Shown: piece by piece, positions 1 through 8,231 of the stretch | Layout: every line of letters begins with the position of its first letter | How positions within the stretch are numbered: the stretch's first letter is position 1 | Assembly: GCA_913061275.1 (NCBI GenBank) | Contig: CAJXSR010000008.1 | Coordinates: 1-64,000, forward strand | DNA from: an uncultured Paracoccaceae bacterium | GTDB lineage: Bacteria > Pseudomonadota > Alphaproteobacteria > Rhodobacterales > Rhodobacteraceae | Length of the DNA: 64,000 bases | Reading direction: 5' to 3' | Notes under the pieces: model-generated | The model's input: only the letters and a program-made list of their open reading frames with translations | Told to the model about the DNA's origin: nothing | Databases searched by the model: none | Made by a program: the position numbers and the translations under genes

Positions 1-193
1 TGCGGTTCCAGACTGACATCGGGCATGGGGATCGGTCTGCCAAACCATCCAACCCCGCCTCGAGATATAAATCATACCAACGGTAAAACGTGGTGCGGGG
101 GATACACAACATATCCAGCGTTTTCTTGGTTGGTAAATGCGACGCCTCAACTGTGCGGATAATCTCCAACTTTTCAGATGCGGGGTATCTCAT
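1..193 (-). CDS. IS3-family transposase OrfB, N-terminal part
   Basis: I translated this frame directly. It starts MRYPASEKLEIIRTVEASH and continues through a helix-turn-helix region (TTFYRWYDLYLEAGLDGL) of the kind that precedes the DDE integrase domain. The catalytic domain lies outside the window. The ATG overlaps the OrfA stop codon (ATGA). An A7G run at 222-228 in OrfA would allow a -1 frameshift into this frame, which is the usual IS3 way of making the OrfAB fusion transposase. By -1 reading the two frames connect without a stop. Confidence 0.75.
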   Translation of the reverse strand, partial: MRYPASEKLEIIRTVEASHLPTKKTLDMLCIPRTTFYRWYDLYLEAGLDGLADRSPCPMSVWNR

Positions 194-564
194 TTCTCGT
201 AATCCCCACTGCCTGTCATGCTTTTTTTGAGAAGACGGTTTTCCAGTGTTAGGTCCGCAACGCATTCTTTTAAGGCCAATGACTCTGAACGTAAATCCTT
301 CACTTCGGGCGATGTCGCTTGGCGCGCCATATCGCCCGATAGGCGGCGCTTGCCAGCTTCAAGAAATTCTTTCGACCAACTATAATACAGGCTTTCGGCT
401 ATACCTTCGCGGCGACACAAAGCGGATATGCTTTCCTCGCCGCGAAGCCCCGCCAAAACGATGCGGATCTTTTCTTCCGCTGAATAGGTCTGTCTGGTCT
501 TACGGCGAATGTTCTTCACCAATTTATTAGCAGCCGCTTTGCTGCTTCCGGATTTAGTAGTCAT
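190..564 (-). CDS. IS3-family transposase OrfA (HTH)
   Basis: This is a 124-residue basic protein. Its central segment (YSAEEKIRIVLAGLRGEESISALCRREGIAESLYYSW) is the HTH of IS3 OrfA proteins, and a leucine-rich C-terminus (LENRLLKKS) follows, used for multimerisation in the family. The start at 564 is chosen over the longer frame to 633 because GTAAGGAG stands seven bases before this ATG. The A7G slippery run lies near the 3' end. The gene appears intact, so the element may be active if OrfB is complete outside the window. Confidence 0.85.
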   Translation of the reverse strand: MTTKSGSSKAAANKLVKNIRRKTRQTYSAEEKIRIVLAGLRGEESISALCRREGIAESLYYSWSKEFLEAGKRRLSGDMARQATSPEVKDLRSESLALKECVADLTLENRLLKKSMTGSGDYEK

Positions 565-649
565 CGTTAACTCCTTACAGTTAAGATGAACCAGAAACCC
601 TCCCTTATTCAAACACTCAATTCTGTCCCACAAGTGCTGACGTTAGACA

Positions 650-1276
650 GGTGAACGGCAGCTTTGTGATACATTAGCCACCTTAAAAGCAAAAGGAACA
701 ACAATAATAATGGTATTACACCGCTCTGGCATTATGGGATTGGCAGATAAAGTATTGGTCTTGGACAATGGCAGAACCAATGATTTCGGGACACGGTCTG
801 AGGTTTTAGGACGCATGAGTGATGGACGAACACGGTTAGAAATTCCATTAAACGCCACATCCATGCAAGATCTAAATGATTGGATTGTTGCACAGTTTTC
901 ACGCCACTCAGATATGGCTTTTTGTCAAAAAGCCGTTTTAGTAGGTGTGGAAATTTTCAATGCCGCCTGTCAAAATGGTGTGCAGAATTTACCGCGCCAC
1001 ACAACATTTGTTTTCAAATTTTTAAATGAGAAATGTTGTGAGATTGTACTACATGAAAAAATGCCCACGTCTGCCGCATCAAAAATGCAAAAAATACGAT
1101 CCTTAGTAAGACATCCTGAAGTTAATATGTTTGATTTACCCCCAGACGAAATTGCATTGGCTGTAATTTCGCAATTAACCGATGAATTAGAAGTAAAAAA
1201 TATAGATCAGTCTTCTTTATTCAGCGCAAAGATTTCAAGTGACAAATCATTATCAGATGGGATGTCCAAACATTGA
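650..1276 (+). pseudogene. Type I secretion ABC ATPase, C-terminal fragment cut by IS
   Basis: The open frame begins exactly at the IS end. Its first residues (GERQLCDTLATLKAKGTTIIMVLHRSG) match the stretch after the Walker B/D-loop of ABC exporters, including the H-loop histidine, followed by ADKVLVLDNGR. The membrane domain, Walker A, signature motif and Walker B are missing. A C-terminal extension of about 150 residues without a recognised domain follows. The stop overlaps the TTG start of the HlyD-type gene (TTGA), as in translationally coupled type I secretion operons. The IS insertion makes this a remnant. An internal ATG at 710 gives only a non-functional piece. Confidence 0.8.
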
Positions 1277-2562
1277 AACTAAATTCTAATACTATTCCCA
1301 AAGGGGTCACACAGCCATTGCAACGCGCATCGTTTTGTTTGGTATTGGCTATATTCTTAGCCGTTTGTTGGGGGTCTTTTGCCCTGCTTGTAACTACGAT
1401 TAAAGCAAATGGTACACTAATTTCTGCAAAGCCCAGTTACAACATTCAACACGCTTACGATGGTAAGATTAAAACTGTTCATATCTAATTACAAAATAAA
1501 GTAAAAAAAGGCCAAATATTATTTAAACTAGATGTTAAAAAAGCCAGCCGCAGCTTAACGGAAATTCAACACCAAATTTCCGATATGGTAATAGAGAACT
1601 CAGTAATCGAAAATATATTAGATAATGAAATAAAACAAAAACATGAAAAAAGATCACGGGTATTTAACAGAATAACGGGGCATTATGAAGAAAAACGCAA
1701 ACAACTTTCATTCGATATAAGTGCAGCCCAAAAATTATCAAAAACAAGCTTCAAACAGGCAAAATCGTTACAGGCTGGGATTGAAATATTATTGCAACGG
1801 CGGGCGGCATTTTATCAAAGGTCAGAAGACCTAGCTTCATTGGTGCAAAAAGGTATTGCTTCTAAGACCCAAGAACAAATTCAATTTGATGAGATATTGT
1901 CCATCGATGGTCAGGTGAATTCAAAGAGAGGGCAATTAATATCTTTGAACAACCAAAATCAGCAAGCGGAATTAACTATCAAACAACTAAAGTCCAAGTT
2001 CCGCCTGTCACTTTTCAGCCAATTACAAAATAATAAGGCTAGGTTATCTGATCTTAAAAGACAGTCCACTACACTTGAAGACGAAGTTAGTAGTTCTGTA
2101 ATTATGTCGCCTATATCTGGAACTGTTATTTTTCTTGGGTACGATACAAACGGAATGTACGTGGAACGCGGTGAAACTCATGTGACCTTATCTCAAATTC
2201 TTTCAGAGCCAAAAGTTCAACTGATAATTCCCACTCAGGCAATCGATCAAGTATCGGTTGGTATGGTCGGCAAACTAACCATTCCTAACCTGCCACAACG
2301 TAATTTGCCCCCGATACGGGTTAAGGTAATTTCAATTTCCCCCAATGCGACAAAAGATGCCGACGGTTTAGCAATAGGGTATGCAGCACAGGCATCCATC
2401 ATTAAGGCCGACTTACAAAAGGCAACTACAAATTTAGAGGGAAACCTACACCTTGCAACAGATATGCCCGTAAATATTGCTTTGGAAGGTCGGAAAATTA
2501 CTTTCTCAGAATATTTGATTGGGCCCTTCTTTTCTATATTTAAGGGGTCACTGCAAGATTAA
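1273..2562 (+). pseudogene. HlyD-family membrane fusion protein with internal TAA stop
   Basis: A single reading frame runs from TTG at 1273 to 2562 but is broken by TAA at 1486-1488. The N-terminal part has one membrane segment (SFCLVLAIFLAVCWGSFALLV) and the start of a lipoyl-like hairpin (GKIKTVHI). Directly after the stop the frame continues LQNKVKKGQILFKLD, which is the other half of the biotinyl-lipoyl motif with the spacing kept, so only one codon is lost. A long alpha-helical coiled coil (about residues 105-280) and a beta-barrel domain follow, as in HlyD/PrtE adaptors. Its ABC partner is truncated too, so the secretion operon is dead or dying. A base-call error is the alternative. 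Confidence 0.82.
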
Positions 2563-2581
2563 GAGGTGTAAAAAAACAAAT

Positions 2582-2595
2582 GTCCCAGTTGGGAC
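2582..2595. repeat. Short perfect hairpin in the 2563-2730 gap
   Basis: GTCCCA and TGGGAC flank a 2-base loop just after the HlyD-type gene. On the minus strand the hairpin is followed by a T-rich run, so it could stop leftward transcription coming from dgkA. On the plus strand no T-run follows. The rest of the gap is AT-rich and without an obvious gene. Confidence 0.35.
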
Positions 2596-2730
2596 GCTAT
2601 GTTAAAATATTGAAATTAATATATTTATTGATTTTTTAGTAGGGTAAATCCAAATCAACTTACGCCTTATACATGATTTCTAATGCCTATAAACATTGTC
2701 AGATACGACCTACCCCGTTAAGCTAATTTT

Positions 2731-2961
2731 ATGTTTACAATAGAACACGAATTTGATGCCACAGTTGTCACCTTAATAGACGAAGGCAAAGCACCTCTTT
2801 TAGAAGATATCACGATTAATATATTTGCATCCCTTGTGACTGTTGAGCAATTCGACCCCAGAACCGACACTGTGCAACGCATTACTTTATCACTATCTCA
2901 GCTACAGGAATTAGAAGCGGCACTGGATTTACCAGAAGGCAGTTACAAGGTCAAAAGATAG
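2731..2961 (+). CDS. Conserved hypothetical small protein (76 aa)
   Basis: This 76-residue acidic protein has no membrane segment or signal peptide. It contains a segment VEQFDPRTDTVQRITLSLSQLQELEAALDLPEG that reads like a small beta/alpha fold. I recall similar proteins of unknown role in Rhodobacteraceae but cannot name a family. The start lacks a clear Shine-Dalgarno sequence. It ends five bases before the convergent dgkA stop. Confidence 0.6.
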   Translation: MFTIEHEFDATVVTLIDEGKAPLLEDITINIFASLVTVEQFDPRTDTVQRITLSLSQLQELEAALDLPEGSYKVKR

Positions 2962-2965
2962 CAAC

Positions 2966-3337
2966 TTACATAAACTTTGGCACCAAAATTATCAACCAAA
3001 CAACACCCGTTGTTGCAGCCATTGTTCCAACAGCGGCACAGGCAACATCTTTTGCTTTCTTTGATAAGGGATGAATTTCAAGTGAGATACGATCAATAGC
3101 GGCCTCTATTGCTGTATTTAACAGCTCCATAACCAAAACCATCATTCCAAACCCTATGATAATGGCCCGTTCAACGGGCGACATTTCAAATGCAAATGTT
3201 AGCGCTGCCGAGATTATATTGGCTACAACCCATTGCGGAAAGCTTGCCTCTTCTTTCCAAGTTACCTTGATGCCTTCCCATGTTAGCAATGTGCGCGATA
3301 CTAGGCGCGGTGCTTCACGTTTAATGTACTTCAACAT
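2966..3337 (-). CDS. dgkA: Diacylglycerol kinase
   Basis: This 123-residue integral membrane enzyme phosphorylates diacylglycerol to phosphatidate with ATP, recycling lipid left over from glycerophosphate transfer to periplasmic glucans and LPS. The family signature ELLNTAIEAAIDR, with catalytic Glu and Asn, lies in the middle, and KDVACAAVGTMAA follows before the third membrane helix. Three hydrophobic helices are visible and the length is normal for DgkA. It is followed upstream on the same strand by the DUF167 gene, nine bases away, which suggests joint transcription. Confidence 0.93.
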   Translation of the reverse strand: MLKYIKREAPRLVSRTLLTWEGIKVTWKEEASFPQWVVANIISAALTFAFEMSPVERAIIIGFGMMVLVMELLNTAIEAAIDRISLEIHPLSKKAKDVACAAVGTMAATTGVVWLIILVPKFM

Positions 3338-3345
3338 ATCATGGT

Positions 3346-3576
3346 CTACCCTTCTATTTTAAACGTTTTACGCCTTGAAGACGCACCGCGCAAAAGTGTT
3401 AACTTACTTTTAGGAATACCGATAGCTTTAGCCTTCCCGTTCTCTGGGACAGATGTAACATAAACGCTAATACGAGTATCATCCATTTTAATCTGATTGT
3501 GGGATGCTTTTGGCATTAGAGTCACTTTAAACGGTTTGTTTGTATTGGCCAAATATTCAAGTTTAAAAGCTTTCAT
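3346..3576 (-). CDS. DUF167 (YggU-like) protein with internal deletion
   Basis: This 76-residue protein shows the DUF167 core: VTLMPKASHNQI, VYVTSVPENGKA and LLRGASSRRKTFKI. The function of the family is not settled. Between GKAKA and IGIPKSKL the usual helix of about ten residues (in typical members a stretch like AVIKLLAKAL) is missing, an in-frame loss. The start at 3576 (MKAFKLEYL) is preferred over 3624 because AAGGAT stands at proper spacing. The deletion may have inactivated the protein, or the helix may be dispensable. Confidence 0.75.
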   Translation of the reverse strand: MKAFKLEYLANTNKPFKVTLMPKASHNQIKMDDTRISVYVTSVPENGKAKAIGIPKSKLTLLRGASSRRKTFKIEG

Positions 3577-3641
3577 TATTCTACATCCTTCAATAACTCT
3601 TATGGTAACAAAAAATATTGCCATTCATAAGGACTATATAA

Positions 3642-4748
3642 ATGACAACGGGTTTCTTCTGGGACGAAAAATGTTTTTGGCATGGTGGTGGCAACTATGC
3701 ATTCACCCAACCCGTTGGCGGTAATGTACAACCCTTTGCAAGTGGCGGCTTGCCTGAAGACCCTGAAACCAAACGCCGATTAAAAAACCTAATAGATGTA
3801 ACTGGGCTATCCAAAGAACTTGCCTGTCAGTCGGCAGACCCTGTTACAACAGAGGATTTATTGCGCGTACACCCGCAAGAATACTTAACATCCTTTAAAA
3901 AGCTTTCCGATAATGGCGGCGGTGAACTCGGCCTGCGCGCACCCTTTGGATCAGGGGGGTATGAGCTAGCCGCACTTTCAGCGGGTTTGGTGAAAGGCGC
4001 ATTGTTCAGCGTATTGATAGGTGATACCCAAAACGCCTATGCATTATCACGCCCGCCCGGGCATCATTGTTTGCCTGATTTTCCCAATGGTTTTTGTCTG
4101 CTTGCCAATATTTCCATTGCAGTAGAAGCCGCATTTGCAAAGGGGCTTACCAACCGTGTTGCCGTTTTGGACTGGGATGTTCACCACGGCAATGGCACAG
4201 AAACTATATTCTATGACCGTGATGACGTAATGACGATATCTGTTCATCAGGAAAACAACCACCCACTTGATACAGGCGCCGTTACGGACCGCGGGATTGA
4301 TGCAGGCCTTGGGTGTAATGTGAACATTCCCCTACCACCCGGGGCAGGCCATGCCACTTATTTAGAAGTCATGCAGCGTTTGGTTATCCCCGCGCTAAAT
4401 GATTTTGGCCCTGATATTATCATTGTTGCTTGTGGATATGATGCAGCGGCCATAGATCCATTATCACGCATGATGGCAACAGCCCAAACTTATCAAGATA
4501 TGACCGGCATGATAATGAGTGCAGCAGAGGAATTATGCGATGGGCGTTTGGTTATGGCGCATGAGGGTGGATATTCCGAGGTTTACGTGCCTTTCTGCGG
4601 TCACGCGGTATTAACACAAATGTCAGGCAGCGATATTGAGGCCGAAGACCCGTTTGCAGATACGTTCGACGCGCGCCAACCCAATGCCAAGATGCAAGCA
4701 ATCTATTCCAGCATTATAGATGACTATGTTGAACTGTTCGGATTTTAA
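3642..4748 (+). CDS. Class II histone deacetylase-like hydrolase
   Basis: This 368-residue protein is a zinc hydrolase of the HDAC / acetylpolyamine amidohydrolase superfamily, cytoplasmic, removing acyl groups from amines such as acetylated polyamines or proteins. The motifs are complete: RPPGHH (137-142, catalytic His pair), DWDVHHGNGT (177-186, metal ligands Asp179 and His181), ACGYDAA (third metal ligand) and the GGYS tyrosine loop near the C-terminus. Bacterial class II members are common in Rhodobacteraceae. The substrate cannot be told from sequence. It stands alone, convergent with the acetoacetyl-CoA synthetase gene, whose stop it overlaps by four bases. Confidence 0.88.
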   Translation: MTTGFFWDEKCFWHGGGNYAFTQPVGGNVQPFASGGLPEDPETKRRLKNLIDVTGLSKELACQSADPVTTEDLLRVHPQEYLTSFKKLSDNGGGELGLRAPFGSGGYELAALSAGLVKGALFSVLIGDTQNAYALSRPPGHHCLPDFPNGFCLLANISIAVEAAFAKGLTNRVAVLDWDVHHGNGTETIFYDRDDVMTISVHQENNHPLDTGAVTDRGIDAGLGCNVNIPLPPGAGHATYLEVMQRLVIPALNDFGPDIIIVACGYDAAAIDPLSRMMATAQTYQDMTGMIMSAAEELCDGRLVMAHEGGYSEVYVPFCGHAVLTQMSGSDIEAEDPFADTFDARQPNAKMQAIYSSIIDDYVELFGF

Positions 4749-6706
4749 CTTTGCAGTTCTGCTAAGTCTTTATACAGCTCTAACGCTTCTGGGTTTGCCA
4801 TAGCCTCTGTGTTTTTCACTGCACGGCCATGCACCACATCACGCACTGCCAATTCAGTAATCTTACCTGATTTTGTGCGTGGAATATCTGCAACAGCAAT
4901 CACTTTCGCAGGCACGTGGCGCGGTGTGGCGTTTTGGCGGATCTCTGTTTTGATACGTTTAATAAGAGCATCATCCAATATTACGCCTTCGCGTAGGCGT
5001 ACAAAAAGAACAACACGCACATCGTTATCCCATTGCTGGCCGATAACCAAACCCTCTAACACATCTTCAATGCGTTCAACTTGGCGATAAATTTCAGCAG
5101 TACCAATGCGCACCCCACCTGGGTTAAGCACAGCATCAGAGCGGCCGAAAAAGGTCATGCCTTTTGGTTCAGTCAGTTCCACCCAATCACCATGATGCCA
5201 AATATTTTCGAATTTTTCGAAATATGCAGCACTGTATTTTGCACGATCTGGGTCGTTCCAAAAACCGATGGGCATTGACGGATGTGCCGTTGTGCACACT
5301 AGTTCGCCCGGTTCGCCATCTGTTGCGATACCGTTTTCATCAAAAACCTGAACATTCATACCCAACTGGCGTTTTTGGCATTGTCCGCGATAAACGGGGC
5401 TAATCGGGCTGCCACCTACAAAACACGCTAGAATATCAGTGCCGCCTGCGATTGATGACAGGCAAACATCCGATTTCCAATCTTGGTATATATAGTCAAA
5501 CCCTTCTGGGGCTAAGGGCGAGCCTGTAGACATGATTGTACGCAAGCACGATAAATCATGTGTTTTGGCGGGTTTAATATCTGCCTTGGCGCACGCGTCT
5601 ATATATTTTGCCGATGTGCCTAAATGGGTCACTTTTTCTGCGGCCGCTATATTTGCCAGTATATTTCCATCTGGATAGAACGGTGAGCCGTCAAACAAAA
5701 CCAAAGTTGTTCCCGATGCAAGGCCGCTTACCAGCCAGTTCCACATCATCCAGCCACATGTCGTGAAAAAGAACAGACGGTCGTCAGGTTTAACATCACA
5801 TTGCAGTTGGTGTTCTTTTACATGTTGCAGCAATGTACCGCCTACAGAGTGGATGATACATTTTGGCAACCCTGTCGTACCCGATGAGAACATAATGAAT
5901 AAAGGGGCCGCAAAACCTACCCGTGTGTACGCAATTTGTTGCGCTTCATAAGCTGCCAGCACATCGACCCAATGCAATCCTTTTTCATCCAAGTTAGATA
6001 TATCTACGGTTTGTTCGACGTATGGAATTACAATTACTTTTTGTATGCTTGGAATATGCGCGGCCAATTCTGCCGCAACATCCAATGAAGAATGCGTTTT
6101 ACCATTGTAGTGATAAGCGTCGGCTGTGAATAATATTTTTGGCTCAATCTGACCAAAGCGGTCTTTGACGCCATTCAGCCCGAAATCAGGCGAACATGAT
6201 GACCACACGGCCCCTAGGCTGGTAACAGCCAACATTGCAGCAATAGCTTCTGGTACATTCGGTAAAAATCCTACGACACGGTCTCCTGCAGTTATCCCTT
6301 GTTCAATCAATGCTTGCTGTAATTTAGAGGTTGTTTCTTTTAACTGCGCCCAAGACCATTCGGATCGGTCACCATTTTCACTATGAAAAATAATGCTTGG
6401 GCCTTGGCCTGGATGCGCTAATAAGTTTTCTGCATAATTGATTTTTGCGTCTGGGTAGAATTGTGCGTCGATCAAGTGATCTTCATTTGCCAGCGTTACA
6501 CCAGTTTTATCACCGACAATTCCGCAAAAATCCCATAAGGCATCCCAAAACTGTTCGGGGGATGAAACAGACCATTCCCATACAGCATCATAGCCTACCG
6601 AGGTGTTACCTGATTTTTCTGATGTGTCTGAAATAAACTTTGCAAGCAGGCTTGATGCAATGCGATCTTGTGACGGCGTCCACATAGGTTGTAAATTCTC
6701 AGGCAT
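4745..6706 (-). CDS. aacS: Acetoacetyl-CoA synthetase (acetoacetate-CoA ligase)
   Basis: This 653-residue cytoplasmic enzyme activates acetoacetate to acetoacetyl-CoA with ATP through an acyl-adenylate. It has the ANL-superfamily AMP-binding loop FSSGTTGLPKCIIHS in the middle, the aromatic W-rich N-terminus (YDAVWEWSVSSPEQFWDALWDF) typical of acetoacetyl-CoA synthetases, and the catalytic lysine loop PRTKSGKITE near the C-terminus. The frame is open up to 6925, but the start at 6706 (MPENLQPM) is chosen because it gives the normal family length, avoids overlapping the neighbouring transglycosylase gene and has AAGGGGGG upstream. It probably links ketone-body or polyhydroxybutyrate turnover to central metabolism. 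Confidence 0.92.
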   Translation of the reverse strand: MPENLQPMWTPSQDRIASSLLAKFISDTSEKSGNTSVGYDAVWEWSVSSPEQFWDALWDFCGIVGDKTGVTLANEDHLIDAQFYPDAKINYAENLLAHPGQGPSIIFHSENGDRSEWSWAQLKETTSKLQQALIEQGITAGDRVVGFLPNVPEAIAAMLAVTSLGAVWSSCSPDFGLNGVKDRFGQIEPKILFTADAYHYNGKTHSSLDVAAELAAHIPSIQKVIVIPYVEQTVDISNLDEKGLHWVDVLAAYEAQQIAYTRVGFAAPLFIMFSSGTTGLPKCIIHSVGGTLLQHVKEHQLQCDVKPDDRLFFFTTCGWMMWNWLVSGLASGTTLVLFDGSPFYPDGNILANIAAAEKVTHLGTSAKYIDACAKADIKPAKTHDLSCLRTIMSTGSPLAPEGFDYIYQDWKSDVCLSSIAGGTDILACFVGGSPISPVYRGQCQKRQLGMNVQVFDENGIATDGEPGELVCTTAHPSMPIGFWNDPDRAKYSAAYFEKFENIWHHGDWVELTEPKGMTFFGRSDAVLNPGGVRIGTAEIYRQVERIEDVLEGLVIGQQWDNDVRVVLFVRLREGVILDDALIKRIKTEIRQNATPRHVPAKVIAVADIPRTKSGKITELAVRDVVHGRAVKNTEAMANPEALELYKDLAELQS

Positions 6707-6782
6707 GTCGCCCCCCTTTTCATCCGCGCGCAATTTGTCAAATTTTCGTGGGAAAGACCAGACTAATCTTCGCCTTTCTAGC

Positions 6783-7631
6783 CTATTGAGCCACATCGAG
6801 CTCGAAATCAAATACGCATCCGTCAGTAGCATATTTGGGGGGCGTTTTGCACAATGCTTTTGCCACATTCCAAGCGGCAACCACTTTGGGGATATACCCG
6901 CGTGTTTGTGCGAAGGGTGGTACACCTTTATGTAGCTTCACCGCATTTTCGCCCGCGTTATACCCTGCCAAAGCTAAAACTGGGTCTCGGTTGAACTCAT
7001 TAATCAACCAATCAAGATATGCGACACCGCCTGCAATGTTTTGCTTAGGGTCGGTTCTGTCTTCCACATTAAACCTTTTTGCTGTTTCGGGAATAAGTTG
7101 CATAAGACCTACTGCATCCGCAGAACTAACTGCATCCACAACACCGTGCGATTCTACGCCCATGACCGCCAAGACAAACGCGGGTGAGACATCTTTGTTC
7201 AAAGTCGCTAGCAATATATCGGTGCCATAGGTTTTAGCCAGATTACGCATCAACTTTAAACTGGGTGCTAAACCGTTGGATTTGTCGGGGGTTTTCAAAA
7301 GTTGTTGTTCGGCGTTATTCAGACGTAACAAAGATGCCCCTGTTATATCATGTGAAAAATCTGACCAAAACCAATCATAATTGTCGCGCGGCTTTGAAAC
7401 AGTTTTGGTTTTTTCTACATTTGTATGTGAATTTTCGGTTGGTGTTTTATCATAATATGATTCTTCTGGCTTTATCTGAATGTTAATTCGAGATCCCAGT
7501 GGCCGTTTTTCAACCTTAATACGTTTAAATGTAAACTCATTCTCTGCATAAGCCGCTGGTATTGGTGCCATCATGCCCGTGATAACGAAGCACATAGGTA
7601 TAAAGACGGAACTAATTTGTGGAAATTTCAT
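6783..7631 (-). CDS. Lytic transglycosylase, SLT domain
   Basis: This 282-residue exported protein has an N-terminal signal peptide ending near AAYA. A linker of low complexity follows, then a C-terminal goose-type lysozyme (SLT) domain of about 140 residues. The catalytic glutamate is in VMGVESHG, followed by the family blocks SADAVGLMQLIPETAKRF, DPKQNIAGGVAYLDWLI and ALAGYNAGENAV. It cleaves peptidoglycan to 1,6-anhydromuropeptides in the periplasm. It is divergent from the tad pilus locus, and transglycosylases often open the wall for such machines, but no operon link exists here. Confidence 0.88.
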   Translation of the reverse strand: MKFPQISSVFIPMCFVITGMMAPIPAAYAENEFTFKRIKVEKRPLGSRINIQIKPEESYYDKTPTENSHTNVEKTKTVSKPRDNYDWFWSDFSHDITGASLLRLNNAEQQLLKTPDKSNGLAPSLKLMRNLAKTYGTDILLATLNKDVSPAFVLAVMGVESHGVVDAVSSADAVGLMQLIPETAKRFNVEDRTDPKQNIAGGVAYLDWLINEFNRDPVLALAGYNAGENAVKLHKGVPPFAQTRGYIPKVVAAWNVAKALCKTPPKYATDGCVFDFELDVAQ

Positions 7632-7967
7632 TAACTTGGCCTGTATTTTTTTTAATCTTTATAGATTATTTACATAGAAACTGTGCAAATGTGGCCAGAA
7701 TTGCGTAATTACTGTGGCATTACAGACATAGTTTAAGGTATTTCCAGACATATAAAAATAATATTAAAAAAATAAATACACGTAATAGGCTGTTTTTAAA
7801 CAAATATTATTGAAAACGTCATTTTTATTCGCTTTTTTTGTACTTTTTTTTATAGGCAGCCAAACTGTTGCCGCATTTAAACGGCTTATTAGGTCTCGAA
7901 AGCACGGGAACAATCCCAAACAACAAAAAATAGCTTTCTTAACTTAGAGACCTTGGAGGGTACACAA
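7632..7967. other. Long AT-rich intergenic region upstream of flp
   Basis: These 336 bases separate the divergent transglycosylase and flp genes and must hold both promoters. The stretch 7731-7860 is very AT-rich with runs of A and T. A small inverted repeat GCCG...CGGC lies near 7872-7886. I looked for full CtrA-type sites (TTAA-N7-TTAA) and found only an imperfect one near 7878 (TTAA-N7-ATTA). No ORF or RNA gene was recognised. Confidence 0.5.
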
Positions 7968-8111
7968 ATGAAAAAGTTTTTAAATGATGAATCAGGCGCA
8001 GTAACAGTTGATTTCGTAGTTCTAACAGCTGGCGCTGTTTTGATTGCGGGTGCTGTTGGCTCAACACTTAAGGGTACAGTTGACACAGCAGTTGGCCTTA
8101 TCACTCTTTAA
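7968..8111 (+). CDS. flp: Flp-type pilin
   Basis: I translated this 47-residue gene directly; it is too short for most ORF filters. The product is MKKFLNDESGAVTVDFVVLT followed by a hydrophobic segment with small residues and a short polar tail. The G/AVTVDFVVL boundary is the prepilin peptidase site, with cleavage after Gly, and the hydrophobic segment is the pilin helix that assembles into the tight-adherence pilus. The Shine-Dalgarno sequence GGAGGG is strong. A terminator hairpin stands right after it, so it can be expressed at far higher level than the assembly genes downstream, as expected for the structural subunit. Confidence 0.9.
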   Translation: MKKFLNDESGAVTVDFVVLTAGAVLIAGAVGSTLKGTVDTAVGLITL

Positions 8112-8146
8112 TAAGAGTTCAATGGGGAAACCCATTATCTAAAAGT

Positions 8147-8179
8147 AAGGGATAGCTGCATCGTAGCTATCCTTTTTTG
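8147..8179 (+). terminator. Rho-independent terminator after flp
   Basis: Stem GGATAGCT (8150-8157) pairs with AGCTATCC (8165-8172) around a 7-base loop, followed by a run of six T. It lies between flp and cpaB and probably works as a partial terminator that raises pilin output over the assembly genes. Confidence 0.85.
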
Positions 8180-8231
8180 TTCCAAGATTTGAGCTTGGGC
8201 AAATAAAAAGAAAATAATTTATGGGGTTAAC

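Larger units (their letters stand above)
1..649 (-). mobile_element. IS3-family insertion sequence, partial (cut by window edge)
   Basis: Two overlapping minus-strand ORFs with IS3 OrfA/OrfB organisation lie here. The outer end is placed at about 649 because the minus strand starts there with TGTCTAACGTCAGCACTTG, with the TG terminus usual for the family, and because a coding frame of a different gene begins immediately outside it at 650. The other end lies beyond the window, so terminal repeats and target duplication cannot be compared. The element has cut an ABC-transporter gene. Confidence 0.8.

Noticed and set aside
3642..4748. HDAC gene as eukaryotic contamination or recent transfer
   Set aside because: Class II HDAC-like proteins are common in bacteria, and codon use and spacing match the neighbours.
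4745..6925. Longer acetoacetyl-CoA synthetase starting at 6925
   Set aside because: The extra N-terminal 73 residues would overlap the transglycosylase gene and do not resemble the family; a good start with a ribosome site exists at 6706.
7870..7900. CtrA binding site before flp
   Set aside because: Only an imperfect TTAA-N7-ATTA was found, which is too weak in AT-rich DNA to call a site.
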